64,000 bases of DNA, taken from NCBI RefSeq assembly GCF_007954355.1, contig NZ_VOLR01000002.1, positions 214,847 to 278,846 of the forward strand, read 5' to 3'. Shown here piece by piece: positions 36,612 to 45,080 of this stretch (the stretch's first letter is position 1; every line of letters starts with the position of its first letter). The DNA comes from Colwellia hornerae. Its GTDB lineage: Bacteria > Pseudomonadota > Gammaproteobacteria > Enterobacterales > Alteromonadaceae. Both the position numbers and the translations under genes were made by a program. The notes below the pieces were generated by a model, which saw only the letters and a program-made list of their open reading frames with translations, did no database searches and was not told the origin of the DNA.

Positions 36612-37502
36612 TTACTTATTTTTGCCTTCAGTGAACAAAGCATCAAGCTTTTGCTCATAGTCGTGGTAACCCAAGTAATCGTATAAATCCATACGCGTTT
36701 GCATATTGTCGATTTCAGCTTTTTGATCACCATCATCAAGTAAGGTTTTGTAAACCGACTCAGCCGCTTTATTCATCGCACGAAATGCTGATAATGGGTA
36801 AAGTACCATCGCACAACCCCACTCACCTAGTTGCGCTTTGTTCCACAATTCGGTTTGGCCAAATTCGGTAATGTTAGCGAGCACTGGCACATCTAACGCT
36901 TCGGTAAAGGCGCGATAATGTTCTTCTGTTTTAACCGCTTCAGCGAAAATACCATCAGCACCGGCTGCAACATAAGCTTTAGCTCTTTCAAGTGCTGCTG
37001 CTAAGCCTTCTTGAGCAAAAGCATCGGTACGAGCCATGATAAAGAAGTCTTTATCAATACGCGCATCTACAGCCGCTTTAATACGGTCAACCATTTCTTG
37101 GGTTGAAACAATTTCTTTATTTGGACGATGTCCGCAACGTTTCTGCGCCACCTGGTCTTCGAGATGAACCGCGGCTGCGCCGGCTTTTTCCATATCGCGA
37201 ATAGTTTTAGCGATATTAAACGCGCCACCCCAACCGGTATCTATATCAACCAGCAAAGGTAAACTTGAAGCAGAAGTAATACGTTGTACATCAGCAATAA
37301 CATCATTTAATGACGTCATACCTAAATCTGGTAAACCATATGAAGCATTGGCAACACCACCACCTGAAAGGTAAATCGCTTGGTGACCTAATTGCTCAGC
37401 CATCATCGCGCAATAAGCGTTGATAGTACCCACTACTTGTAAAGGTTTGTTGTTTACTAGTGCTTGACGGAATTTAGCGCCTGGTGAAAGTTGCGTAGAC
37501 AT
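36612..37502 (-). CDS. prpB: Methylisocitrate lyase
   Basis: 296 residues. Cleaves 2-methylisocitrate to pyruvate and succinate, the last step of the 2-methylcitrate cycle. The PEP mutase/isocitrate lyase fold shows [41 protein letters not shown] (the catalytic cysteine) and [12 protein letters not shown]. It is the first enzyme gene after the GntR regulator. Confidence 0.95.
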   Translation of the reverse strand: MSTQLSPGAKFRQALVNNKPLQVVGTINAYCAMMAEQLGHQAIYLSGGGVANASYGLPDLGMTSLNDVIADVQRITSASSLPLLVDIDTGWGGAFNIAKTIRDMEKAGAAAVHLEDQVAQKRCGHRPNKEIVSTQEMVDRIKAAVDARIDKDFFIMARTDAFAQEGLAAALERAKAYVAAGADGIFAEAVKTEEHYRAFTEALDVPVLANITEFGQTELWNKAQLGEWGCAMVLYPLSAFRAMNKAAESVYKTLLDDGDQKAEIDNMQTRMDLYDYLGYHDYEQKLDALFTEGKNK

Positions 37503-37576
37503 AGGGTTTCCTCTTAGTTGTCGTTAAATAATTGTCGTGCTATTTGTTAAAATAACTTCTCTTGGTTTACTTTTAT

Positions 37577-38269
37577 TTATTGTGTTGCGCTATTTTGTAG
37601 CGCTATTTTCTTTTCGATATTTTTTCTTGATGCGGCAATATGACGCCTCATCAAAATTTCAGCGAGTTCGCCATCTCGGTCACAAATCGCTTGAATAATA
37701 TTTGAATGTTCTTCAAAGGCACGAGTCGCCCGTGGGCTGTGCATGCCAAATTGAATACGGTACATGCGTACTAAGTGGTAAAGCTGCCCACAGAGAATAT
37801 TGATTAATTGTTGATTATGGCTACCTAAAATCACTTTATAGTGAAAGTCTAAGTCGCCCTCTTCTTGATAATAAGCAACACCATCGATAAGATCTTGTGC
37901 ATTGGCATGTTGAGCGAGCATATCTTGCATTTCGGCTATTTCATCATCGCTCATGTTGATTGCGGCTTCTCGACAAGCCATGCCTTCAAGCGCTTCACGT
38001 ACCACGTATATCTCTAATAAACCTTCGATGGTGCAATCAACAACTCTAGAGCCAACATTAGCTTTACGCTCAATTAAATGACATTTTTCTAAACGATTGA
38101 GTGCTTCTCGCAAAGTAGAGCGGCTGATTTCATATTGCTTAGCTAACCCGGGTTCACTAATTTTACTGCCTGCGGCTATTTTGCCGTCAACAATAGCGTG
38201 AAGTATTGCATAAAAAACTTTATCTGCAGTGGTCACTGCTTTTTGTAAGGTTGGGTTGTCTAATGCCAT
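37577..38269 (-). CDS. GntR-family regulator of the prp operon
   Basis: 230 residues. The N-terminal winged helix is at about 14-80, with SKISEPGLAKQYEISRSTLREALNRLEKCHLIERKANVGSRV. The C-terminal FCD ligand-binding domain follows (about 90-215), with its metal-type histidines in FHYKVI and RRHIAAS. It is the first gene of the prpB-prpC-acnD-prpF operon, so control of propionate use by a cycle intermediate is likely. Candidate operators lie at 38356 and 38428. The usual sigma-54 PrpR regulator is not seen here. Confidence 0.93.
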   Translation of the reverse strand: MALDNPTLQKAVTTADKVFYAILHAIVDGKIAAGSKISEPGLAKQYEISRSTLREALNRLEKCHLIERKANVGSRVVDCTIEGLLEIYVVREALEGMACREAAINMSDDEIAEMQDMLAQHANAQDLIDGVAYYQEEGDLDFHYKVILGSHNQQLINILCGQLYHLVRMYRIQFGMHSPRATRAFEEHSNIIQAICDRDGELAEILMRRHIAASRKNIEKKIALQNSATQ

Positions 38270-38302
38270 AAGTATGCTAGCGCCATAATTGTCTTAACCG
38301 TG

Positions 38303-38349
38303 TAAGTGCCTTAACATCATAAGTGCCTTAACATCATAAGTGCCTTAGC
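38303..38349. repeat. 17-bp tandem repeat upstream of the prp operon
   Basis: TAAGTGCCTTAACATCA is repeated about 2.7 times directly before the start of the GntR gene, in the leader of the operon. It may be a chance array or an expanded regulatory sequence. Confidence 0.7.
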
Positions 38350-38355
38350 AATACA

Positions 38356-38439
38356 ATTGTCGACATTTACCGAATTTAAAAATTATACTAAAGCACACAG
38401 CGTAAAAGTCAAGTAGACTAAAGTATAATTGTCGACAAT
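38356..38439. promoter_or_regulatory. Pair of GntR-type operators
   Basis: ATTGTCGACAAT at 38428-38439 is a perfect palindrome, and ATTGTCGACATT at 38356-38367 has one change. Centres are 72 bp apart, about seven turns of the helix, in the region upstream of the GntR gene. A third, single-mismatch copy (ACTGTCGACAAT) lies inside the neighbouring membrane protein gene at 38792-38803. Confidence 0.7.
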
Positions 38440-38473
38440 CTGCTTATTAAATTAAACATAGAGGATGAGGAGA

Positions 38474-39742
38474 CTAACCAAAAAACCAGTAGCAAACCGC
38501 TATTGCAGCACTAATTCCAGCTAAATCAGCAAGTAAGCCACAGGCAATGGCATGTCGACTATATCGAATACCTACTGAGCCAAAATAAACAGCTAATACG
38601 TAAAAAGTTGTTTCTGTAGATCCTTGAAAAATTGACGCTAATCGACCGGCAAAAGAATCAGCACCATGAGTTTTCATGGTTTCAATCATCATAGCTCTTG
38701 CGCCAGAGCCACTTAACGGTTGCATTAACGCCGTAGGCATCGCATCAACAAAGCGGGTATCAAAGCCTAAAAACATCACTAACTCCCTAAAACTGTCGAC
38801 AATCAGCATTAATGCACCACTGGCACGAAAGACGCCAATAGCGACTAACATCGCCAGTAAATAAGGAATAAGTTTAATACTGGTGTCGAAACCTTCTTTA
38901 GCGCCTTCTATAAAGCTGTCGTAAACATCGACTTTTTTTCGAACCGCTGCAAAAATAAAAATAATTAAGGTCAAAAAAATTAAAAAATTGCCTAAAAATG
39001 ACGACTGCTCGGCAAGTGCCTGTGAGGTAAGCATCGAAAAATACACCACTAAACCGCCCACTAAAGCGATCGCTGCAGATAAATAGAGTAAAATAATTGA
39101 GTTATATAACTTAATTTTTTGCACTGTTGCTACCGCTAATAAGCCAGCGAAAGTTGAAGCAAAGGTTGCCAATATAATAGGGACAAAGACATCGGTTGGA
39201 CTAGCGGCACCTTGTTGGGCGCGATAAACAAACACCGCCACTGGAAAAAGCGTAACGCTTGACGTATTTAACACCAGGAATAATATTTGCGCATTGGTCG
39301 CGGTATCTTTTTTGGGGTTTAATTGCTGAAGATCTTGCATGGCTTTTAAGCCAAGCGGTGTTGCAGCATTGTCTAAACCCAAAAAGTTAGCCGATAAATT
39401 CATCGTCATAGAAGCTATCGCCGGATGACCTTTAGGGACACCTGGCATTAAGCGGGTGAATAACGGGGAAATAGCGCGCGCAAGCTTATCCATTAAACCG
39501 GCGTTTTCAGCAATTTTCATCATGCCTAACCAGAAGCTTAAAATACCAATTAAGCCAATAGCAATGTCAACGGTCACTTTTGACATTGAAAAAAGCGCTT
39601 GCACGAGTTCTTCAAAGATTAAAAGATTATCAAGAAAAAACCATTGATAAAGCGCTGAGCCAAAAGCAATAAAGAAGAAACTGATCCACAAACGATTTAA
39701 CACAAAGATAATCTTATTAGTCATAGATAATGAAATTATCAT
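38474..39742 (-). CDS. Fused SpmA/SpmB-like nucleoside-recognition (Gate) membrane protein
   Basis: 422 residues, with an alternative start at 39724 (MTNKIIF); neither ATG has a strong ribosome-binding site. About ten membrane helices. The first half has the SpmA-like Gate domain (GLIGILSFWLGMMKIAENAG, LSANFLGLDNAATPLG, NTSSVTLFP), the second the SpmB-like domain (GAKEGFDTSIKLIPYLLAML, QPLSGSGARAMM, QGSTETTFYVLAVYFG). The transported or sensed compound is unknown; in sporeformers spmA/spmB affect spore water content, while in gammaproteobacteria the role is unclear. Confidence 0.88.
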   Translation of the reverse strand: MIISLSMTNKIIFVLNRLWISFFFIAFGSALYQWFFLDNLLIFEELVQALFSMSKVTVDIAIGLIGILSFWLGMMKIAENAGLMDKLARAISPLFTRLMPGVPKGHPAIASMTMNLSANFLGLDNAATPLGLKAMQDLQQLNPKKDTATNAQILFLVLNTSSVTLFPVAVFVYRAQQGAASPTDVFVPIILATFASTFAGLLAVATVQKIKLYNSIILLYLSAAIALVGGLVVYFSMLTSQALAEQSSFLGNFLIFLTLIIFIFAAVRKKVDVYDSFIEGAKEGFDTSIKLIPYLLAMLVAIGVFRASGALMLIVDSFRELVMFLGFDTRFVDAMPTALMQPLSGSGARAMMIETMKTHGADSFAGRLASIFQGSTETTFYVLAVYFGSVGIRYSRHAIACGLLADLAGISAAIAVCYWFFG

Positions 39743-39774
39743 GACATATTACCAGCAGTAATTACAGTCAAATG

Positions 39775-39790
39775 CGCTTGTGGACAAGCG
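39775..39790. promoter_or_regulatory. Inverted repeat upstream of the SpmAB-like gene
   Basis: CGCTTGTGGACAAGCG, a 7-bp stem with a two-base centre, lies 33 bp before the start of the gene. It shares CTTGTGG with the palindrome upstream of the radA-like gene. Possible operator; not confirmed. Confidence 0.35.
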
Positions 39791-40023
39791 GAGAGAAATA
39801 ACGGCACATTAGCGGTGTTATTTTTAATCGCTAAAATATAACACCATTTAAAAATGTCATTTATAAGCTGTTTATCAGTAATTTATAATAAATAAAAATT
39901 AAATTAGCTTTTAAAAAACTTTACACTACAATTAATCTCACAGTGTAAATATTAATCAATTGCTCGCGGTTTTTCATTTTTATTTTACTGATTCTTATCG
40001 ATGTAAATAGTGTTTATTAGCGC

Positions 40024-40088
40024 ACGGCTCATGTTTTACGAGCCATTCCCTTGGGCCCGAACTAGCAATAGTTTCGGGCACTTTTTTG
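40024..40088 (+). ncRNA. Orphan hairpin pair ending in a + strand terminator, possible small RNA
   Basis: Two hairpins (GGCTC with GAGCC at 40026-40044, then GCCCGAA with TTCGGGC at 40055-40079) are followed by ACTTTTTTG, a terminator facing the + strand. No plus-strand gene lies upstream for several kb, so this may end a small RNA starting in the 349-bp gap. The promoter is not clear. Confidence 0.4.
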
Positions 40089-40091
40089 TCT

Positions 40092-40862
40092 TTATTTTAA
40101 CTTAAAAAGTCGTTTGAAATTTGCTGTTGAAAGCTCGGCTATCGTTTCAACTGACTGGCCACGCACACTTGCTAAAAATTTAGCGACATCAACTACATAA
40201 GCGGGTTGATTTTGCTTACCTCGATGTGGAACCGGCGCTAAATATGGCGCATCAGTTTCAATTAAAAATCGATCATCGGGTACAAGTTTAGCAACTTCAC
40301 GTAATTCACTGGCATTCTTAAAAGTAACGATGCCAGAAAATGAAATATAAAAGCCAAGGTCAATCGCTTGTTCTGCCATATCCCAAGTTTCGGTAAAGCA
40401 ATGTAATATACCACCAACATTCGCCGCATTTTCTTCACGCAGAATATCCAAGGTGTCTTGCTGAGCATCACGGGTATGAATAATTAACGGTTTATTTAAT
40501 TGATTAGCAACACGGACATGCTTGCGAAAAGAATCGAGCTGCACCGCTTTAGTTTCAGGAGCATAAAAATAGTCTAAGCCGGTTTCACCAATCGCAATAA
40601 CTTTGTCTGTTTGTGATAAACGGGCAAGCTCTTCTTGATCAATTAAGTCATCTTGATTTAATGGGTGAGCGCCACATGACAACCAAACATTATCATATTT
40701 AGCGGTTTTTTCTACCATGCTAGGAAATTCGGCTAAGGTTACGCTAACACATAAAATTTCGTCTACTTGAGCGTCAGCGGCCGCTTTTAATACATTGTCT
40801 AATTCGCCATCAAACTCGGTTAAATCAAGCCTATCTAAGTGGCAATGTGAATCTATAAACAA
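40092..40862 (-). CDS. ycfH: TatD-family metal-dependent hydrolase (YcfH)
   Basis: 256 residues, usual length. The metal-site motifs are FIDSHCHLDR (about 2-11), GETGLDYFY, LNKPLIIHTRDAQ, GILHCFTETW and LIETDAPYLAP. The family hydrolyses nucleic-acid or D-aminoacyl substrates; the ycfH position beside pilZ and holB is conserved. Last gene of this minus-strand cluster, 38 bp after pilZ. Confidence 0.95.
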   Translation of the reverse strand: MFIDSHCHLDRLDLTEFDGELDNVLKAAADAQVDEILCVSVTLAEFPSMVEKTAKYDNVWLSCGAHPLNQDDLIDQEELARLSQTDKVIAIGETGLDYFYAPETKAVQLDSFRKHVRVANQLNKPLIIHTRDAQQDTLDILREENAANVGGILHCFTETWDMAEQAIDLGFYISFSGIVTFKNASELREVAKLVPDDRFLIETDAPYLAPVPHRGKQNQPAYVVDVAKFLASVRGQSVETIAELSTANFKRLFKLK

Positions 40863-40900
40863 ACAACTTTCTCCAATAATTTTTTAATTAAAACAAAATT

Positions 40901-41227
40901 CTACATTGATAATGTTGGCTCTGAAGAGCTCAACAAGCGCCCTATCAACTTTTCAATTTGGTTGCGCACATTATCATTATCTTCTTCAAAACTAACACCA
41001 ATACCCGCTGGTGTACCATTTTGAGCGCCTATCGGTGTTAACCAGCACACTTTACCAATAACACTTGATGCCTCTAAGGCGTCAGGCAAAGTGACTTCAA
41101 GTATTACTTCGTCGCCCAAATTAAACTGCTCAGGACTGCGAACAAATAGCCCGCCATTTTTAACAAAGGGCATATAGTATTGATATAATTCTCTGTCAGA
41201 TAAAAATTCTAAGCTAAATTGGTTCAT
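40901..41227 (-). CDS. pilZ: PilZ-domain protein
   Basis: 108 residues. A single PilZ beta-barrel with NGGLFVRSPEQFNLGDEVILEVTLPD and GKVCWLTP, but without the RxxxR c-di-GMP-binding motif, as in the type IV pilus PilZ of Pseudomonas. In many gammaproteobacteria it lies between holB and tatD, as here. It probably acts in pilus assembly rather than c-di-GMP sensing. It is set 340 bp from holB by the repeat array. Confidence 0.9.
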   Translation of the reverse strand: MNQFSLEFLSDRELYQYYMPFVKNGGLFVRSPEQFNLGDEVILEVTLPDALEASSVIGKVCWLTPIGAQNGTPAGIGVSFEEDNDNVRNQIEKLIGRLLSSSEPTLSM

Positions 41228-41287
41228 TGTTATTCCTCAAAAATTATCTTGTGAGCTAGTTATTATAATCTTATTTTTCTTCTATTT

Positions 41288-41631
41288 ATCTTCGAGAACG
41301 GCTGTTATGTCAACGAGTAGCTTTTCAAAAATGAATTGGGCTGATACTGCCTGCTATTAGCTCACACTTTTTATCTGTTTTTATCTATTTATCTTCGAGA
41401 ACGGCTGTTATGTCAACGAGTAGCTTTTCAAAAATAAACTGGGCTGATACTGCCTGCTATTCGCTCACACTTTTTATCTGTTTTTATCTTCGATAACCGC
41501 TGTTATATCAACGAGTAGCTTTTCAAAAATAAATTGGGCTGATACTGCCTGCTATTCGCTCACACTTTTTATCTGTTTTTATCTTCGATAACCGCTGTTA
41601 TATCAACGAGTAGCTTTTCAAAAATAAACTG
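41288..41631. repeat. Four-copy ~95-bp tandem repeat grown from the 3' end of holB
   Basis: ATCTTCGA recurs at 41288, 41391, 41486 and 41581, giving periods of 103, 95 and 95 bp. The last copy (41581-41631) is the coding end of holB on the minus strand (EKLLVDITAVIEDKNR), so each downstream copy still spells that C-terminus. The first two copies share GAGAACGG and the last two GATAACCG, showing that units diverged after an earlier duplication. Confidence 0.9.
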
Positions 41632-42486
41632 TCTATTTGCCTGCATTAACAATTTAAGTTGTTTAATAGCAGACAAAACTAATTGATATATTGACCATAT
41701 TACCTGCTCATTCAAAATAATGTCGCCTTTTAACCAATTATATTGTTGGCGCATCAAGTTAACCATGACTTTTTCTAACCAGCGAACGCTATTGGTGTTA
41801 TCAACCAGTAAACTTAATATTTCACTGCGTTTAATGGTTTTATTTTGCAAGAAGTTAAAGAAACAGCTCTCAAAATTTTGGTATTGGTCATTAACAAAAC
41901 TATCAGAGAGTTCTTTTAAGTGACTCAAATTAACAAAAGGGTCGCTACCCGATTGTTTAAGCTCAGCTAATAACTTTTCACCAACCGGCGGCCTAATATC
42001 AATAACATAACAACGACTAATAATGGTCGGTAATAACGTTTCAACTTCAGAGGTTAATAAAACAATATAGTTATTAGCATTAGGTTCTTCGAGGGTTTTT
42101 AATAAGGCATTGGCCGCAGAGATAGTCATATGATGTGCTGCGGTGATTAATGTCGTTTTACAATGACCTATTTGCGCTGTTTTTTCGAAAAAACGACTCG
42201 CTTGTCTAACTTGATCAACACCAATACTTTTTCCGCCACTTTCAATAAGTAAATGGTCTGGGTAAGTATGACTTTTATGCAGTAGGCACGCCTTACAGAC
42301 TTTACACGCTAAGATAATACCCTGCGAATTTTGGGGTTTAGCACAAGACAAAACCTGAATAAGCCACAGCGAAAGATCACTTTTACCCGCGCCTTCAACA
42401 CCATTGATCAAAATGGCATGCGGTAATTTTATTTGCGTTATTTGCTTTGATAACAAAAGTTGCTGTTGCTCTAACCAACTGTGCAT
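41569..42486 (-). CDS. holB: DNA polymerase III subunit delta'
   Basis: 305 residues. Part of the clamp loader that places the beta clamp on DNA. The P-loop is INGVEGAGKSDL (about 26-37), the zinc-binding cysteines are in CAKPQNSQG then CKVCKACLLH (about 50-68), and KTTLITAAHHMTISAANALLKTLEEP is the sensor region. Its last ~17 codons are the source of the repeat array downstream. It follows tmk by 28 bp. Confidence 0.95.
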   Translation of the reverse strand: MHSWLEQQQLLLSKQITQIKLPHAILINGVEGAGKSDLSLWLIQVLSCAKPQNSQGIILACKVCKACLLHKSHTYPDHLLIESGGKSIGVDQVRQASRFFEKTAQIGHCKTTLITAAHHMTISAANALLKTLEEPNANNYIVLLTSEVETLLPTIISRCYVIDIRPPVGEKLLAELKQSGSDPFVNLSHLKELSDSFVNDQYQNFESCFFNFLQNKTIKRSEILSLLVDNTNSVRWLEKVMVNLMRQQYNWLKGDIILNEQVIWSIYQLVLSAIKQLKLLMQANRQFIFEKLLVDITAVIEDKNR

Positions 42487-42514
42487 TAGTGTTTCCTACT
42501 AACGGTGATAGCCA

Positions 42515-43144
42515 TTAATGATTTTTCAAAAATTCGTTTACCGCTAAGCGAATATTATTATGTACAACAGGTATAGGCGCACTGGCATCAATAATTTTAA
42601 TCGTTTCATCGGCTAAGGCAATTTCCAGATATTTATTACGGACGCGATGAAAGAATTCTATTTTTTCTAATTCGATACGATCCAATGCCCCTCGAGCTTG
42701 CGCTCTTGCTAAACCTAACTCAGGAGATATATCTAAATAGAGTGTTAACTGCGGTTTAAAGCCCTTTAAGGTAACTTGGGCAATCGTGTCCATAAGTTCA
42801 TCGTTAAATTGTCTGCCACCACCTTGATAGGCCCTTGAGCTTAAATCATGGCGGTCACCGATAACCCATTGACCTTTTTCTAATGCTGGAAGAATTCGAT
42901 TCGCCATTAGCTGACTGCGGCTAGCGTACATCAATAATAACTCAGTTTCTTGCGTCAATATCTCTTGGTGATCGGCAGACTTCACAATGTCACGCAATGA
43001 CTCCGCTAAAGGGGTGCCACCAGGCTCTCTGGTATTAATAAAATCAATGCCATGCTCGGTGAGTACTTTTTTAACCACCGAAATAGCTGAAGATTTCCCA
43101 GCGCCTTCAATACCTTCAATGACAATAAATTGACCTTTATTCAT
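42515..43144 (-). CDS. tmk: Thymidylate kinase
   Basis: 209 residues. Phosphorylates dTMP to dTDP. The P-loop IEGIEGAGKSSA (about 8-19), the DRx motif in IGDRHDLSSRAYQGGGR and the LID region (ARAQARGALDRIELE) match TMK. It lies between mltG and holB in the usual gammaproteobacterial order. Confidence 0.97.
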   Translation of the reverse strand: MNKGQFIVIEGIEGAGKSSAISVVKKVLTEHGIDFINTREPGGTPLAESLRDIVKSADHQEILTQETELLLMYASRSQLMANRILPALEKGQWVIGDRHDLSSRAYQGGGRQFNDELMDTIAQVTLKGFKPQLTLYLDISPELGLARAQARGALDRIELEKIEFFHRVRNKYLEIALADETIKIIDASAPIPVVHNNIRLAVNEFLKNH

Positions 43145-43164
43145 TTTATACTTCTTATCGATTT

Positions 43165-44163
43165 TTAGTTTAACTGATATTTTGTGACAGCCGCATTATG
43201 GTCTTTTAAATTAGTCGAAAAGATATGCTGACCATTGCCGTTACTGACAAAATATAAATAATCTGTTGTTAATGGGTTTAACGCGGCATGTATGGCACTT
43301 TTACCGGGCATAGCGATAGGTGTAGGTGGCAAACCATTAATTCGGTAAGTATTATAGGGTGTTTTCTCGCGCAAGTGACGATATTTGATGTCTCCTTGGT
43401 AACGTTCACCTAAACCATAAATAACAGTTGGGTCGGTTTGCAAACGCATCTTTTTGTTTAAACGGTTAACAAATACCGATGAAATAATGCCATGTTCAGC
43501 ATTTTTACCACTTTCCTTTTCAATTATCGACGCCATAATCAACGCTTGATACTTATTTTTATAAGGTAAAGGTTCTGCGCGATTCTGCCAAGCTAGATTT
43601 AATTCAACGAACATTTGTTGTTGAGCACGTTTTAACAATTCTATATCGGTAGTACCGGCAGTAAACGCGTAAGTTTCTGGGTAGAACAGCCCTTCGGGAT
43701 TAACGTGTTCAATATTAAGTTTACTCGCGATATCGGCCACCGAAGATTGCTGCAGGGTATGCACTAGGTTATCCGTTTCACTTAACTGCACTAACCATTC
43801 CTTAAAGGTTGTTCCTTCAATAAAAGTCACGGTAAATTGATGCTCTTTACCGGCAACTAATTGCACCAATAAACCCTCAACAGAAATATCTTTATTAATT
43901 TGATAAGTACCGGCTTTTATATTCGCATACTCGGGCTTAAGTCGAACATAATTACGCATCCAAAAGCGAGTATTAAGCCAGCCTTCTTTGATCAGTTGTT
44001 CTGAAAAGCGACTAAACGAGGTACCATCTTTAATGGTTAATAGTTGGGTGCTTGAAATATTAAGCGGCTGTTTCATTTGATAAAAGGTATAGGCAACCAA
44101 CGAGGCGCTTAACATCACCACAGTGATAAACAACACAGCAAATATTATCTTAATTTTTTTCAT
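43165..44163 (-). CDS. mltG: Endolytic murein transglycosylase MltG
   Basis: 332 residues. One N-terminal membrane anchor (about 5-29) and a periplasmic YceG domain. The catalytic glutamate is in IMASIIEKESGK, and NTYRINGLPPTPIAMPGKSAIHAALNP closes the fold. It cleaves glycan strands near the membrane to set their length. Starts 2 bp after pabC stops, so translation is probably coupled. Confidence 0.96.
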   Translation of the reverse strand: MKKIKIIFAVLFITVVMLSASLVAYTFYQMKQPLNISSTQLLTIKDGTSFSRFSEQLIKEGWLNTRFWMRNYVRLKPEYANIKAGTYQINKDISVEGLLVQLVAGKEHQFTVTFIEGTTFKEWLVQLSETDNLVHTLQQSSVADIASKLNIEHVNPEGLFYPETYAFTAGTTDIELLKRAQQQMFVELNLAWQNRAEPLPYKNKYQALIMASIIEKESGKNAEHGIISSVFVNRLNKKMRLQTDPTVIYGLGERYQGDIKYRHLREKTPYNTYRINGLPPTPIAMPGKSAIHAALNPLTTDYLYFVSNGNGQHIFSTNLKDHNAAVTKYQLN

Positions 44164-44165
44164 TT

Positions 44166-44987
44166 TTAGCTAATATCCTCAATAAACTTAGCCATATCAC
44201 GACAAGGCATTAATGCTAATTTTTGATGTTGAAATTGTCTAACCGGCATAATACCCATAACACTGTTGCAAATAAACATCGCTTCAATATTAACAAGCGC
44301 AGCAAGTTTTACGTTAACGATCTCAATTTTACAATAATTACCCGTAGTCTGTAAGATATGATTACGCATTAACCCGTCGACACCTGACTCCTTTAATTCT
44401 GGTGTGTACCAAGTTTTATTTTTCAGCCAAAAGACATTCGCCGCACTCGCCTCAACAATATTATCAAAATAATTCAGTACTAATAAATCATCTTCCGCTC
44501 GATTATCGACTTCCTGGCGTATAAGCACTTGCTCAAGACGATTAAGGTGTTTTATCCCTGAGAGTAAAGGACTTATACCTAATTGCAATGAAGATACGCC
44601 CAAGTGAAGACCTTGTTGTTGCAGGCCAGCATAATGTTCAGGAAAAGGGTGAAAAGTAATAATAACGTTACTTGTTTGGCAGCCTTGTCGAGAATATCCT
44701 CGCCCACCATCACCTGCCGTTATAATCACTTTTGCCACCGACAACCTATAACGCTTAGCTACAGTTATTAATTCATTAGTAACTGTAGTCATATCTGGCA
44801 AGGCAATATTGAGCGTTTCGCAGCTTGTTGTTAATCGTTCAATATGGGCAGCTAATTGTTCAACTTTACCATCGAGCACTTTCGCAGTAGTAAAAACGCC
44901 GTCGCCATAAGCTAAACCACGGTTATTGATTGAAAGGTGTTGCTCTGCTTGGCCATTAATACTTTGATAATACATATTGGGTTTCAT
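44166..44987 (-). CDS. pabC: Aminodeoxychorismate lyase
   Basis: 273 residues. A fold type IV PLP enzyme that makes 4-aminobenzoate for folate by removing pyruvate from 4-amino-4-deoxychorismate. Motifs: RGLAYGDGVFTT near the start, the PLP lysine in GIKHLNRLEQVLIRQE, and VEASAANVFWL. A terminator between fabF and pabC suggests reduced or separate transcription. Confidence 0.93.
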   Translation of the reverse strand: MKPNMYYQSINGQAEQHLSINNRGLAYGDGVFTTAKVLDGKVEQLAAHIERLTTSCETLNIALPDMTTVTNELITVAKRYRLSVAKVIITAGDGGRGYSRQGCQTSNVIITFHPFPEHYAGLQQQGLHLGVSSLQLGISPLLSGIKHLNRLEQVLIRQEVDNRAEDDLLVLNYFDNIVEASAANVFWLKNKTWYTPELKESGVDGLMRNHILQTTGNYCKIEIVNVKLAALVNIEAMFICNSVMGIMPVRQFQHQKLALMPCRDMAKFIEDIS

Positions 44988-44993
44988 TAGAAA

Positions 44994-45031
44994 TAAAAAA
45001 GCCTGAATACTGATGACTAGTATTCAGGCTT
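44994..45031 (-). terminator. Terminator between fabF and pabC
   Basis: A 12-bp stem (AGCCTGAATACT with AGTATTCAGGCT) with a T run on the minus strand side, downstream of fabF and just before the pabC start. Confidence 0.85.
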
Positions 45032-45080
45032 AAACAATTAACTGCAAGGTTTAGTTGATGATATTTCTCGCTTATAGCGC

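Noticed and set aside
41288..41631. Possible CRISPR-like array
   Set aside because: Units are contiguous tandem copies of a coding end with no unique spacers and no cas genes.
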